Positions 1-9,381 of a stretch of 64,000 nucleotides of DNA are shown one piece after another. Below the pieces are notes generated by a model, which worked only from the letters and a program-made list of their open reading frames with translations, made no database searches and was not told the DNA's origin. Numbering within the stretch: position 1 is the stretch's first letter; every line of letters starts with the position of its first letter. This DNA comes from Euptelea pleiosperma (lineage: Eukaryota; Streptophyta; Magnoliopsida; Ranunculales; Eupteleaceae). The DNA lies in assembly GCA_035048495.1 (NCBI GenBank), contig CM068553.1:27366978-27430977 (forward strand), in the 5' to 3' direction. The translations under genes and the position numbers were made by a program.

Positions 1-635
1 GGCAACTTAGATATCTTCGGTGTGTTTTGAGGTATTTCGAGGCGGTTTCGGGTTTACGGATACATCTATCCAAGAGTGAGATGTTTGGGTATTGGTGATG
101 TCCCTAACCTAAGGGACTTGGCGGTCACTCTAGGGTGCATGATTGGTAGACTACCCACCACCTATCTAGGGTTACCTTTGGGTGCTAGATATAAGGACAA
201 GTCCTTATGGGACTCGGTTATGGAAAGATTTGGTAGAAGACTTGCAAGTTGGAAGAATAGGTATCTCTTAAAGGGGGGTAAGATTACTTTGATTAAGAGT
301 ACATTGTCTAGCCTCCCTATTCATTATCTCTCTCTATTTTCTTTGTCTGCTAGTATGGCTAATAGCATGGAAATGATAATGAGAGAGATAATGAATAGGG
401 AGGCTAGACAATGTACTCTTAATCAAAGTAATCTTACCCCCTTTAAGAGATACCTATTCTTCCAACTTGCAAGTCTTTTACCAAATCTTTCCATAACCGA
501 GTCCCATAAGGACTTGTCCTTATATCTAGCACCCACATGGAAATGATAATGAGAGACTTCTTGTGGAGTGGGAAAGGGGACACCCACAAGTTTCATCTTG
601 TGGAATGGGATAAGATATGCATGCCTAAGCATCTA
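1..635 (+). mobile_element. LINE A: L1-like reverse transcriptase fragment
   Basis: Reading the + strand gives the region just C-terminal to the reverse transcriptase core of plant L1-like LINEs: a TYLGLPLG motif near 165-182, then W-K-N-R-Y-L-L-K-G-G-K-I-T-L-I-K-S near 250-300, and after the break D-F-L-W-S-G near 556-573. These motifs are characteristic of plant non-LTR ORF2. The catalytic part would lie upstream of the window. The fragment is interrupted by an inverted duplication and ends near 632-640, where LINE B ORF1-like sequence begins. It is a dead remnant. The right boundary is approximate. Confidence 0.75.
180..534. repeat. Inverted duplication inside LINE A, flanked by a 20-bp direct repeat
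   Basis: Positions 180-334 reappear as a near-exact reverse complement at 381-534, separated by a 46-bp loop. The 20 bases at 366-385 (catggaaatgataatgagag) recur at 536-555, immediately after the inverted arm. LINE coding sequence continues normally after the second 20-mer (D-F-L-W-S-G), so an inverted copy of local sequence seems to have been inserted between two copies of that 20-mer. The cause is inferred: template switching, or repair of a staggered break. Confidence 0.85.
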
Positions 636-639
636 ATGT

Positions 640-933
640 TAGCTCCACCAAACCTTCCTACATTGACAAGGTCAGGGCTCAACTTCGTTCTCAGTCTCTT
701 CTCACAGATTTGCCTATCCCTGGGCGTAGTGGTGATTTCCCCTCCATTCAAATCCCTTAGTCGGCATTGGACAGAGGATTGGACTATTGCCGATTTGCCC
801 CAATTTGCCCTGGTGGGCAGGTTAGACCTGAAGAAGATGCCTATCTCTGAGGTGAGGGTAAGAGCCTTAGAGATCTGGCAACTGTTAGGTGTTTGTAAAA
901 TTACCCCACTCGGCAAAGGATGCATCATGGTCA
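640..933 (+). pseudogene. LINE B ORF1, N-terminal part up to the copia A insertion
   Basis: The last third reads [15 protein letters not shown], the start of a DUF4283 domain, in frame with the sequence at 6437 once the copia element is discounted. The proximal part (about 640-780) reads in another frame, with a proline- and serine-rich stretch plausible for a LINE ORF1 N-terminus, so a frameshift probably lies between. DUF4283 proteins of plant LINEs are nucleic-acid binding, Gag-like proteins. No intact start codon can be assigned. Confidence 0.55.
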
Positions 934-1125
934 TGTTGAAGGACGTCTCTTTTATTAGCTATTGTTTGGTGTCTCTATGTACTTATATTCTCACTTATGT
1001 AAGGGCCCACACTTACTAATATAAATAAGATTTATTGGGGTGTGTGTAGGGTTAACACACATAACCCATCTTCTCCATCTTCTCTCTTCTCTTTCCTCTA
1101 ATTGCAGAACTGAAGAACTTCTACT
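934..1125 (+). repeat. 5' LTR of copia A
   Basis: The 192-bp LTR begins tgttgaaggacg and ends gaacttctact, just before the primer-binding site. It matches 6240-6431 over its whole length and, inverted, 37903-38094. A TATA-like aatataaataag lies near 1018-1029, a plausible core promoter by analogy with other LTRs. Confidence 0.93.
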
Positions 1126-1137
1126 TGGTATCAGAGC
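1126..1137 (+). other. Primer-binding site of copia A
   Basis: TGGTATCAGAGC immediately follows the 5' LTR. It is complementary to the 3' end of plant initiator methionine tRNA, the usual primer for Ty1/copia minus-strand synthesis. The same 12-mer follows other LTRs here at 24520, 36616 and 48076. Confidence 0.9.
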
Positions 1138-1697
1138 AAATCGTTATTGGATCCATATCCGGACTTACGTACGAGATCGTGGGAGGCTTGGAGAAACCCT
1201 AGAGGTGTCGTCACTGCGTGCAGCCTCGCTGACGTCATCAGCCGTACGGACAAAGTAGAGATGATGGACTGATACTCTCTTCTCTACTAGATCTCGATTT
1301 TTGGGGATTTTTGGTGATTTTTTGAAGATTTTTGGAGCTTCTTCGATGTGTTTTTGCTGATTTTCAAAAAAAAATCGCAAAAATCATTTTTTTCTTCTCG
1401 GTGCTTTGTGGAACCATACGGCGACTATTGGGGGGGCTTGTTGCTTCGTTTTGGTCCCTATTATCCTATCTACACATCCATAGGTGAATCTGTCAAATCC
1501 ATGGAGGATTGAAGTGTGTGGGTCGATTTCTCTCCCTCTATACTACCGCCAGAGACTTTTTTGGGGTCAAGAGTGCTGTCCACGCACTCCCCTTCTCTAT
1601 GCATACTCACCATACGTTTTCTACAAATGTTTTGACTCCTTTTGGCTACGATTTGGGTGCTCTATGGCGTACCCCTTGCTCCGTGGTTGCTTAACAG

Positions 1698-4600
1698 GTG
1701 CGATTTACATCGAGGGACTCGTTCTCTCCTGTATATACCTTCAGATCTGTTCTTGAGGGTTTTTTCTTGATTTCTTTGTGGATTGTTACTCTTTGTGGTA
1801 CTCTTATTTGTTTTTTTTGGAGTGGGGATGTCAACTTGAATGAGTCTAAGGCATCCGATGTGTTCTCCGGCTCCACCAGGACTACCGTTTCAGTCCCAAT
1901 GTCGTTTGAGAATCCAAGTTTGCAGATCACCACCACCAAGTTGGCTGGAAAAAATTACTTGGAGTGGTCTAGGGCTGCCAAGATGTTTATTGGTGGTCGA
2001 GGGAAACAAGGGTACATCACTGGTCGATTACCAGCACCTGCTAAGACAGATCCTAAGTTTGAACAATGGGAGACAGGTAATTTAGCGGTTATGTCATGGC
2101 TCCTTAACTCTATGGAGTCCCACATTAGCAGAGGATTCATGTTTTTTTCCACGGCCAAGGAGATCTGGGATGCAACAGCCCAGACTTATTCGCAACAGCA
2201 GAATGTCGCCCGTGTGTATCAGTTGCGCCAGAGTATTGCCTCCCTCCGTCAAGGTGATTTATCCTCGGCTGATTATTTTGCAAAGCTCCATGGTATGTGG
2301 GAAGAACTGGACTTTTATCAGGTCTTTACGCCTAAGTGCCCAGAGGATGGCTCGCAATATCGAAAGTTGGTTGAACAAAACTGGAGTTATGAGTTTCTTG
2401 CCGGCTTGAATGCTGATTTTGAGTTAGCCCGTGTCCAGTTGCTTAGTAAAGACACATTGCCATCCCTCAATCAGGTATATGCATATGTTTAGAGTGATGA
2501 CAGCCGCAGAGAGGTCATGTCTCCTTCTCCCGGCCATGAAAAGTCCGCCTTGGCTGCCTTCTCGTCTACTTCCAAAGCCCCTAAGTTTAAAACCTCGGTC
2601 GCCACCAGTGGCCCCAAGGGGGGTCCTCCACCTACTTGTGCTCATTGTGGCAAGAAAGGCCACACCAGGGATCAATGTTGGAGCTTATATGTGTGTGAGG
2701 GGTGTGGTCGTAAAGGCCACAGCAAGGATCAGTGCTACCAAATTCATGGCCGACCACCACAGCTGCCCGGGACTCCCACTACTGCTCACAGTGCGACTAT
2801 GGATTCTACACTAGGGTCGCCACCCACCTCTACTGCTACTCCTCAGCCTTCTACTACGTCCCCAGCACCTTTTTCTAGAGATGAGATAGAGAACTTGCGT
2901 CGCTATATGGCCCAATTGGATGGTCCCACTGCCGCTTCTACGTTCGCACAATCGGGTGTCATCAGCTCTGCCAACCTTGTCTCTGCTTCTGCTTCTACTA
3001 CTGGTACACCCTGGATCATTGATTCGGGGGCCTCAGAGCATATGACCGGTATGTCATCTTCTTTTTCCTCATATTCTGTGTGTTCTGGTGCGGATAAAGT
3101 CCGCATTGCCGATGGCACCCTTTCTTCTATCTCGGGGAAAGGGCGTGTCACTCTCTCTTCTGGCCTATCTTTACCTTCCGTACTTCATGTTCCCAAATTT
3201 GCCACTAACTTGTTATTTGTCAGTTCTCTTACAAAGAACCTTAACTGCTCTGCAACATTTTTTCGTTCTCACTGTGTGTTTCAGGACTTGGCCACGAGGA
3301 GGACGATTGGCACTGGACGTGAAGTGGGTGGTCTCTATCTCTTGGATGTGACTCCTACAGCCTTTCAGTCTAGTAGTCTTAGTAATGGTGTCAATAAAGA
3401 GCATCTTATGTCTTGGCATGCTCGTTTAAGTCATGTGTCATTTCCTTATTTACGGGTGTTATTCCCTGAGTTGTTTAAGTTAGTGTCTATGTCTGATCTT
3501 CATTGTGAGATTTGTGCGCTGTCCAAACATTGTCGCGCTACTTTTTCCCCTCGTGGTAATAAAAGTTTATCTATTTTTGACATTGTTCATACTGATGTTT
3601 GGGGGCCATCCCCTGTTACTTCTTTATTTGGCTATCGATATTTTGTTTCTTTTGTGGATGATTTTTCCCGTTGCACATGGATATTTGTCATGAAATCAAA
3701 AGACGAAGTTTACTCTATCTTCAAACAGTTTCACAAAATGGTTTTTACTCAGTTTGGGACATGCATTAAAGTTCTCCGATCTGATCAAGGGGGGGAGTAC
3801 ATGTATGGGGGTTTGCAGTCGTACTTGGCTAAACATGGCATTGAACAACAAAATTCTTGTGCCTTCACTCCACAACAGAATGGCGTTGCTGAACGCAAAA
3901 ATAGACTCCTGTTGGAAGTGGCTCGTGCACTTCTGCTGTGGCACTATGTTTCTAAAACCTATTGGTCCGATGCAGTTCTTCTTGCCGCTTACCTCATCAA
4001 TCGTATGCCGTCTCGGTCTCTCCAGTTCGGTACTCTATACCACTTGCTGCGTGCTACGAGTCCTCCTTTTCTGGTTCCCCCGAAGGTCTTTGGTTGCGTG
4101 TGTTATGTCCACATCCTTGGTCCGCATCGCACCAAGTTGGATCTGAAAGCTTTGAAGTGTGTTTTTTTGGGGTACTCCTCGACACACAAAGGCTATAAAT
4201 GTTTCCATCCCCCCTCCCGTAAGCGGTTCATCACCATGGATGTCACTTTTTTGGAGTCGGCCTCTTATTTTTCAGGTCTCACTCCTGCCTTTCCTCAGGG
4301 GGAGATTCTTAGTAGTGAGGAAAGGCATGTCTCATCTGATTCTGTTTCTCTGCCATTGGTTATGGATGCTCCTGACAGTGGTCCCAGTCTGACTGTGGTT
4401 GATACTATTGATAGGGGTACTAGCCAGCAGGGGGAGTTGCAGGTGTACTCAAGGCGTCGACCCGGAACACAGATCACCACTGAACTCCATGGCCAACAGT
4501 CATCCTCATCGGATCCAGGTAACCTCACTCCTCGCTCTGTTCCTCCCTCGTCTTATGATAGTTGCTCTGACCTTCCTATTGCCCTTAGGAAGGGAAAAAG

Positions 4601-6210
4601 ATCTTGTACCCAACATCCGATTGCTAACTTTGTTTCGTATGATAATCTATCTCCGTCATACAAATCCTTTGTTACCTCGTTGTCCTCGGTTGCTCTTCCT
4701 TCATCTGTTACAGAAGCTCTGAAGCATCCCAGGTGGAAAGAAGCAATGTATGAAGAGATGGATGCATTGAACAAAAACAACACTTGGGAGTTGGTAGACT
4801 TGCCAAGAGGCAAGAAACCCGTTGGATGCAAATGAGTTTACACTGTGAAATGCAAGCCTGATAGTTCAGTGGATCGGTACAAAGCAAGATTGGTGGCGAA
4901 AGGTTACTCTCAGACTTATGGGATAGACTACAAGGAGACATTTGCTCCTGTGGCCAAGCTCAACTCTATCAGGGTTATTCTTTCTCTTGCCGCGAACCAG
5001 TCTTGGCCACTATTTCACCTCGATGTCAAGAATGCTTTTCTTCATGGGGACTTGAAGGAAGAAGTGTATATGTTGCCCCCTCCTGGCTTTCAACTTTCTG
5101 GGGATAAACAGAAAGTATGCAAGCTTCAGAAAACTTTGTATGGTTTGAAGCAGTCTCCAAGAGCGTGGTTCGAACGCTTTAGTGGGGCAGTCAAGCGAAT
5201 GGGGTATAGTCAGAGCCAAGCTGATCATACTCTTTTCATCAGACGTGATAAGGAGGATGTGACGATTCTGATTGTATATGTCGATGATATCATTGTTACG
5301 GGTAATTGTGTTGCAGAAATTACCCAGTTGAAGGAGTTCTTGGCATTGGAATTTGAAATCAAGGATCTGGGTAAGTTGAAGTACCTTCTGGGGATAGAAG
5401 TTGCGAGATCTAGCAAAGGAATCTTCATCTCCCAGAGGAAATATGTGTTGGACCTACTGCAGGATACTGGTATGCTAGGAGCTTGGCCTGTCGACACACC
5501 CATTGAGGCAAATCATAAACTCGATGGTCAGTTCGGAGAGCCTTTGGAGGATGTGAGTAGCTTCCAGCGATTGGTAGGGAGACTTATATACCTGGCACAT
5601 ACTCGCCCTGACATTTCATATGCAGTGAGTGTAGTTAGTCAGTATATACATTCTCCTCGGACTCCACATTTGGAAGCTGCCTACAGGATTTTGAGGTACT
5701 TAAAATCTTCCCCTGGTCGTGGCCTACTATTCAGTCATTAGGGCCACATGCGCGTGGAGGGTTTCACAGATGCGAATTGGGCAGGAGCCCAAGATGATAG
5801 GCGATCTACGTCAGGGTATTGTACTTTTGTGGAAGGAAATCTAGTTACATGACGAAGTAAAAAACAATAGGTCGTTGCACGGTCGAGTGCAGAAGCTGAG
5901 TTCCAATCAATGGCCCATGGTGTCTGTGAGTTATTGTGGCTGAAGGTGTTACTTGGAGAACTCGGTTTCCTAGTAGAAGGATCCATGTCATTATACTGCG
6001 ACAACAAGGCGGCGATAAGTATTGCCCACAACCCAGTTCAACATGATAGGACCAAACACATCGAGGTGGATCGTCACTTTATTCGTGAAAAAGTGACATC
6101 GGGAGTTATCTGCACTCCTTTCATTCCTATATATGATCAGCTAGCAGACATTCTCACGAAGGTCTTGCATCGGCTCCGTTTACTAAGTGCTTGGACAAGT
6201 TGGGCATGAT
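1698..6210 (+). pseudogene. gag-pol of copia A, broken by five stops and a frameshift
   Basis: A single frame runs from about 1698 to 6165. In order: a copia Gag ([10 protein letters not shown] near 1938), two CCHC knuckles starting at 2637 and 2694, protease D-S-G at 3021, integrase with a zinc-finger region near 3415-3520 and [10 protein letters not shown] near 3875-3905, reverse transcriptase with Y-V-D-D at 5277, and RNase H from about 5760. In-frame stops: TAG 2490, TGA 4833, TAG 5739, TGA 5850 and TAG 5868. The frame is lost near 6165. The likely Gag ATG at 1828 is in another frame, so a small indel probably lies near the start. Two CCHC knuckles rather than one is notable and is shared with copia B2. 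Confidence 0.9.
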
Positions 6211-6227
6211 TGATATCAATGTCCCAA

Positions 6228-6239
6228 CTTGAGGGGGAG
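6228..6239 (+). other. Polypurine tract of copia A
   Basis: The sequence ttgagggggag directly precedes the 3' LTR at 6240, the expected position for the plus-strand priming tract. The same core precedes the LTRs starting at 31787, 37418, 38646, 46906 and 54291. Confidence 0.85.
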
Positions 6240-6431
6240 TGTTGAAGGACGTCTCCGTTATTAGCTATTGTTTGGTGTCTCTATGTACTTATTTTCTCAC
6301 TTATGTAAGGGCCCACACTTATTAATATAAATAAGATTTATTGGGGTGTGTGTAGGGTTAACACACATAACCCATCTTCTCCGTCTTCTCTCTTCTCTTT
6401 CCTCTACGTGTAAAACTGAAGAACTTCTACT
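6240..6431 (+). repeat. 3' LTR of copia A
   Basis: 192 bp, same start and end as 934-1125, with about nine substitutions between the two by hand count. It is followed directly by the duplicated target ggtca. Confidence 0.93.
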
Positions 6432-7735
6432 GGTCACCCTTTCTTTGGAAGAGGAACTTCGAAATATCTGGCCGGGGGGGGGGGGGGGGGGGGGGGGCGC
6501 TTTGTTCTTTGGGAAGCAACTCCTTAGGCTCTCTAAATGGTACCCTAATTTCAGTCCAGATAAGCAAAAACATTCTAATGCCCTTGTTTGGGTTAGATTC
6601 CCAGGGCTTAGTTTGGAGTATTGGGAAGTTGAAATTCTATTAGCCATGGGTAGAACATTGGGAACTCCTCTACAAATTGATGCTAACACTGCCACAAGAG
6701 ATCTGGGATACTATGCTAGTGTTTTAGTCGATATGGATCTATCGGTCTCAATACCGGAAAAGATATTGGTGGAGGTTGATGGTACCTTAGATTTCTGGCA
6801 AAAGGTAGAATTGGGAAGAACCCCCAAATTTTGTAATCACTGCAAATTTGTGGGCCATTTTGTTTCTGAATGTAGGGTCATTCAAGCCCTTTGTCATGAG
6901 AAGGGTAAGTCTACAATTGAGAATGTTAATGTACCTGACACTCAAGGTGGTATTACTAGAAATGACTCTAAGAACAAGAAGAAGCGGAATAGAAAGAAGA
7001 AGCCTCCATTAGGCAATCTTGCTACTGCCTAACTCATTGAATTCTTTGATTCCGGACTATGTTGACGATCCTTTGAACCCGGTTGTGTCGGGAAACATTC
7101 CAGGCCATCCTCTAAATGCTCTTCCCAACCTCTCTCCACAAGTTAATGTGGAAGGTGAACCTGATCGTGAGTTTGTACCTAATTCTCTTCCTAATTCTCA
7201 GAAATATGAGGAAGGAGAAGTCTTTGTGGATGATTCAACTCCATTGTGTGCTCAAGAAACCATTGGCCTCCAGTCCGGCGAGGGTAATTGTGTGCATGTA
7301 GCTCCGCTGCAATCTTCCACCGATTGTGAGTTTGTGTCTAGCTCTTTACCTGATCCTCGTGATCTTATCCTTGTGGATGATTCAACTCCATTGTGTGCTG
7401 GCCCTACTGCATTAGATGATAGTGTGGTTGCTTTTGACTACACTCTAAAGATTGCCTCCTCAGTAGCTGTTAACATAACTAATGTTAGTCCATCTGCCAA
7501 TGATGTCGAGTTCGATTTTGAAGCTGATTGCATCATTACTGCTATTGGATCTATTCAGTCCCCTCAAGAGGATCAATCTTCATCTCCTTTTCCTTGGTAC
7601 CTCAAGACCAAGAAGGGGCATGTAGCCCTTCCTCAATGGAAATTGCAAAATCCATCTCCGCCAAGGACGAGATCCAAATCCGACAAAATGCCCTCTACGA
7701 GGTATCCTTTTTTATTTAGGTTCTTTCACCTTCTG
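6432..7735 (+). pseudogene. LINE B ORF1, main part (DUF4283 and CCHC knuckle)
   Basis: After the copia A insertion the frame continues with L-S-L-E-E-E-L-R-N-I-W, a glycine run encoded by 24 Gs, then F-F-G-K-Q-L-L-R-L-S-K-W and V-W-V-R-F-P-G-L, the core of DUF4283. A C-x2-C-x4-H-x4-C knuckle (start F-C-N-H-C near 6829) follows, as in zf-CCHC_4. The frame shifts near 7010-7030 into a second stretch (7019-7735) rich in S, P and D, where the unit ending V-D-D-S-T-P-L-C-A occurs twice. ORF1 proteins of this type bind element RNA. No intact product is possible. Confidence 0.75.
6474..6497 (+). repeat. G24 homopolymer in the LINE B ORF1
   Basis: Twenty-four consecutive G residues follow aatatctggcc, at the point where DUF4283 domains normally have a short glycine-containing turn. 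The run length is a multiple of three and the ORF1 frame stays open across it (eight glycines). It may be real G-tract expansion or a sequencing or assembly effect. Confidence 0.9.
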
Positions 7736-7740
7736 TCTGT

Positions 7741-9381
7741 ATGCGTGTTATATTTTGGAATGCCAGAGGACTGGCTAATAAACTATCTGCTAACCACCTC
7801 AAAAAAATGGTTAAGCAAAACCACCCTGATCTAGTGTGCTTAGCTGAGCCTTTGATTAGGCCATCCAAGCTTCCTGCAAGTTCTTGTGCAGCTCTTAATC
7901 TTCACAAAGATTCCATCTCTAATGATAGCAGTGATAGAATGGGTAATATATGGGTTCTTTGGTGAGCTGACCTTCCCATGCCTACTATCTTCACATCCTC
8001 CAACCAGCAGATCACAGTGGTAATGGTGAATTGTCTTATCACAGTGGTCCACGCTAAATGCACCACTGCTGCCCATAGAAGTCTGTGGGAAGAACTCAAG
8101 CTTATCAATTTAGACGGAAGTCCATGGATCCTTTTGGGAGATTTTAATGCGGTCTTGAGACCTGAAGAGAAACAGGGTGCTCGCAACCCAATTCAACGGT
8201 CTATGGAGGACTTTAGAGATATGATTGATGCTTGCAGATACTAGAACTTCAGCATTCAGGGTTGCGCTTCTCATGGTCTAATGGACAGATGGGAGGTCAT
8301 CGTATCCTTAGTATGCTCGACAAAGTTCTCTGTTCCCAAGATTGGCTTCACAAATACCCTGGCTGGCGCTACAAAGTCTTGCCACGGCTTCGCTCAGATC
8401 ACTCCCCTCTTATGGGAAGTAGCTCCTCTATACCCAAGCCATTCAATACGCCTTTCAGATTCTTCAAATCTGGTCCTCCAACCACACTTTTTTGGATATT
8501 GTCAGACAATGATGGAATAGGGATATGCTTGGTGATCCTATCTTCCCGGCAATCAACAAACTTAAGCGTCTTAAAGACACTCTTCGTTCTTGGAATCGGG
8601 AGGTCTTCGGCTTAGTTTCGCATAAATTGGATAAATGCTACTCGGATCTTGTTGCCCTTCAATCTCAACTTGATGTGGATCCTCTCAACGATATCCTGGC
8701 TGGTTACATTGCAAATTCTGAATCTGATTTGGCTAATATGCAGCTTCAAGAAGAAGCTCTCTGGAAACAAAAATCTCGTGTGAGATGGCTTTAGGCAGGT
8801 GACCGTAACTCTAGCTACTTCCACACTCTCACGAAGATTCGTCGGGGTTCTTCTCAAATCCATGAGCTCAAAACAGAATCTGTATCTACTCTCAAAGACC
8901 AAGAAGACATCAAGGCCCACATTATAGACTACTACACCTCCAAATTCTCTCACCACCTGAACTACATCCATGAGGAGTAGAGGAGGTCCTTAGCCTGATT
9001 CCTCCTTTGGTAACTACTTTGGAGAATGCCTCTCTTACAAGTATCCCAGATGAAAATGAGGTTAAAGCCATGGTTTTTGCCATGAATCCAGATAGCTCTC
9101 CCAGCCCAGATGGTTTCCAAGGGTGTTTTTTTCGCACTTGCTGGGATATCATTGGATCTGACATTTCAAGGGCTGTCATCTATTTCTTCCAAACTAGCAA
9201 AGCACCTAAGGGATTAAAATCTAGTTTTCTGGTCCTTATTCCAAGGGTGGCTGGGGCATCTAAGCTTGGACAATACAGGCCCATTTGTTTAAGTAATTTC
9301 CTCTTAAAAATAATTACCAAACTCATGGCCACCAGATTGAGTGGGATAGCTAGTCGCATTGTCTCCAAGGAACAATGTGCA
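7741..9381 (+). pseudogene. LINE B ORF2, endonuclease and start of reverse transcriptase
   Basis: ORF2 appears to start at the ATG at 7741 (V-I-F-W-N-A-R-G-L-A-N), the N-terminal motif of the LINE apurinic-type endonuclease. L-L-G-D-F-N near 8131 and the R-S-D-H-S-P-L motif near 8390 are further endonuclease hallmarks. The linker E-A-L-W-K-Q-K-S-R-V-R-W-L precedes the RT. The RT begins with A-M-N-P-D-S-S-P-S-P-D-G-F near 9070 and Y-R-P-I-C-L-S-N near 9274. Stops at 7963 and in the 8240-8530 and 8790-8980 stretches plus frameshifts inactivate it. It is cut at 9381 by the antisense LINE C and resumes at 12075. Confidence 0.8.

Larger units (their letters stand above)
934..6431 (+). mobile_element. 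Copia A: complete Ty1/copia retrotransposon with 5-bp target duplication
   Basis: This is a 5498-bp element with two 192-bp LTRs (934-1125 and 6240-6431), a tRNA-iMet primer site directly after the 5' LTR, a purine tract directly before the 3' LTR, and a single gag-pol frame in Ty1/copia order (protease, integrase, reverse transcriptase, RNase H). The host bases ggtca occur at 929-933 and 6432-6436, a perfect 5-bp target duplication. It inserted into LINE B ORF1. By hand count the LTRs differ at about nine sites, so the insertion is not very recent. Five in-frame stops and a late frameshift make it non-autonomous. Confidence 0.95.

Noticed and set aside
1165..1380. A - strand frame in the copia A leader.
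   Set aside because: It lies in untranslated leader, with lysine-rich low complexity, and is a chance frame.
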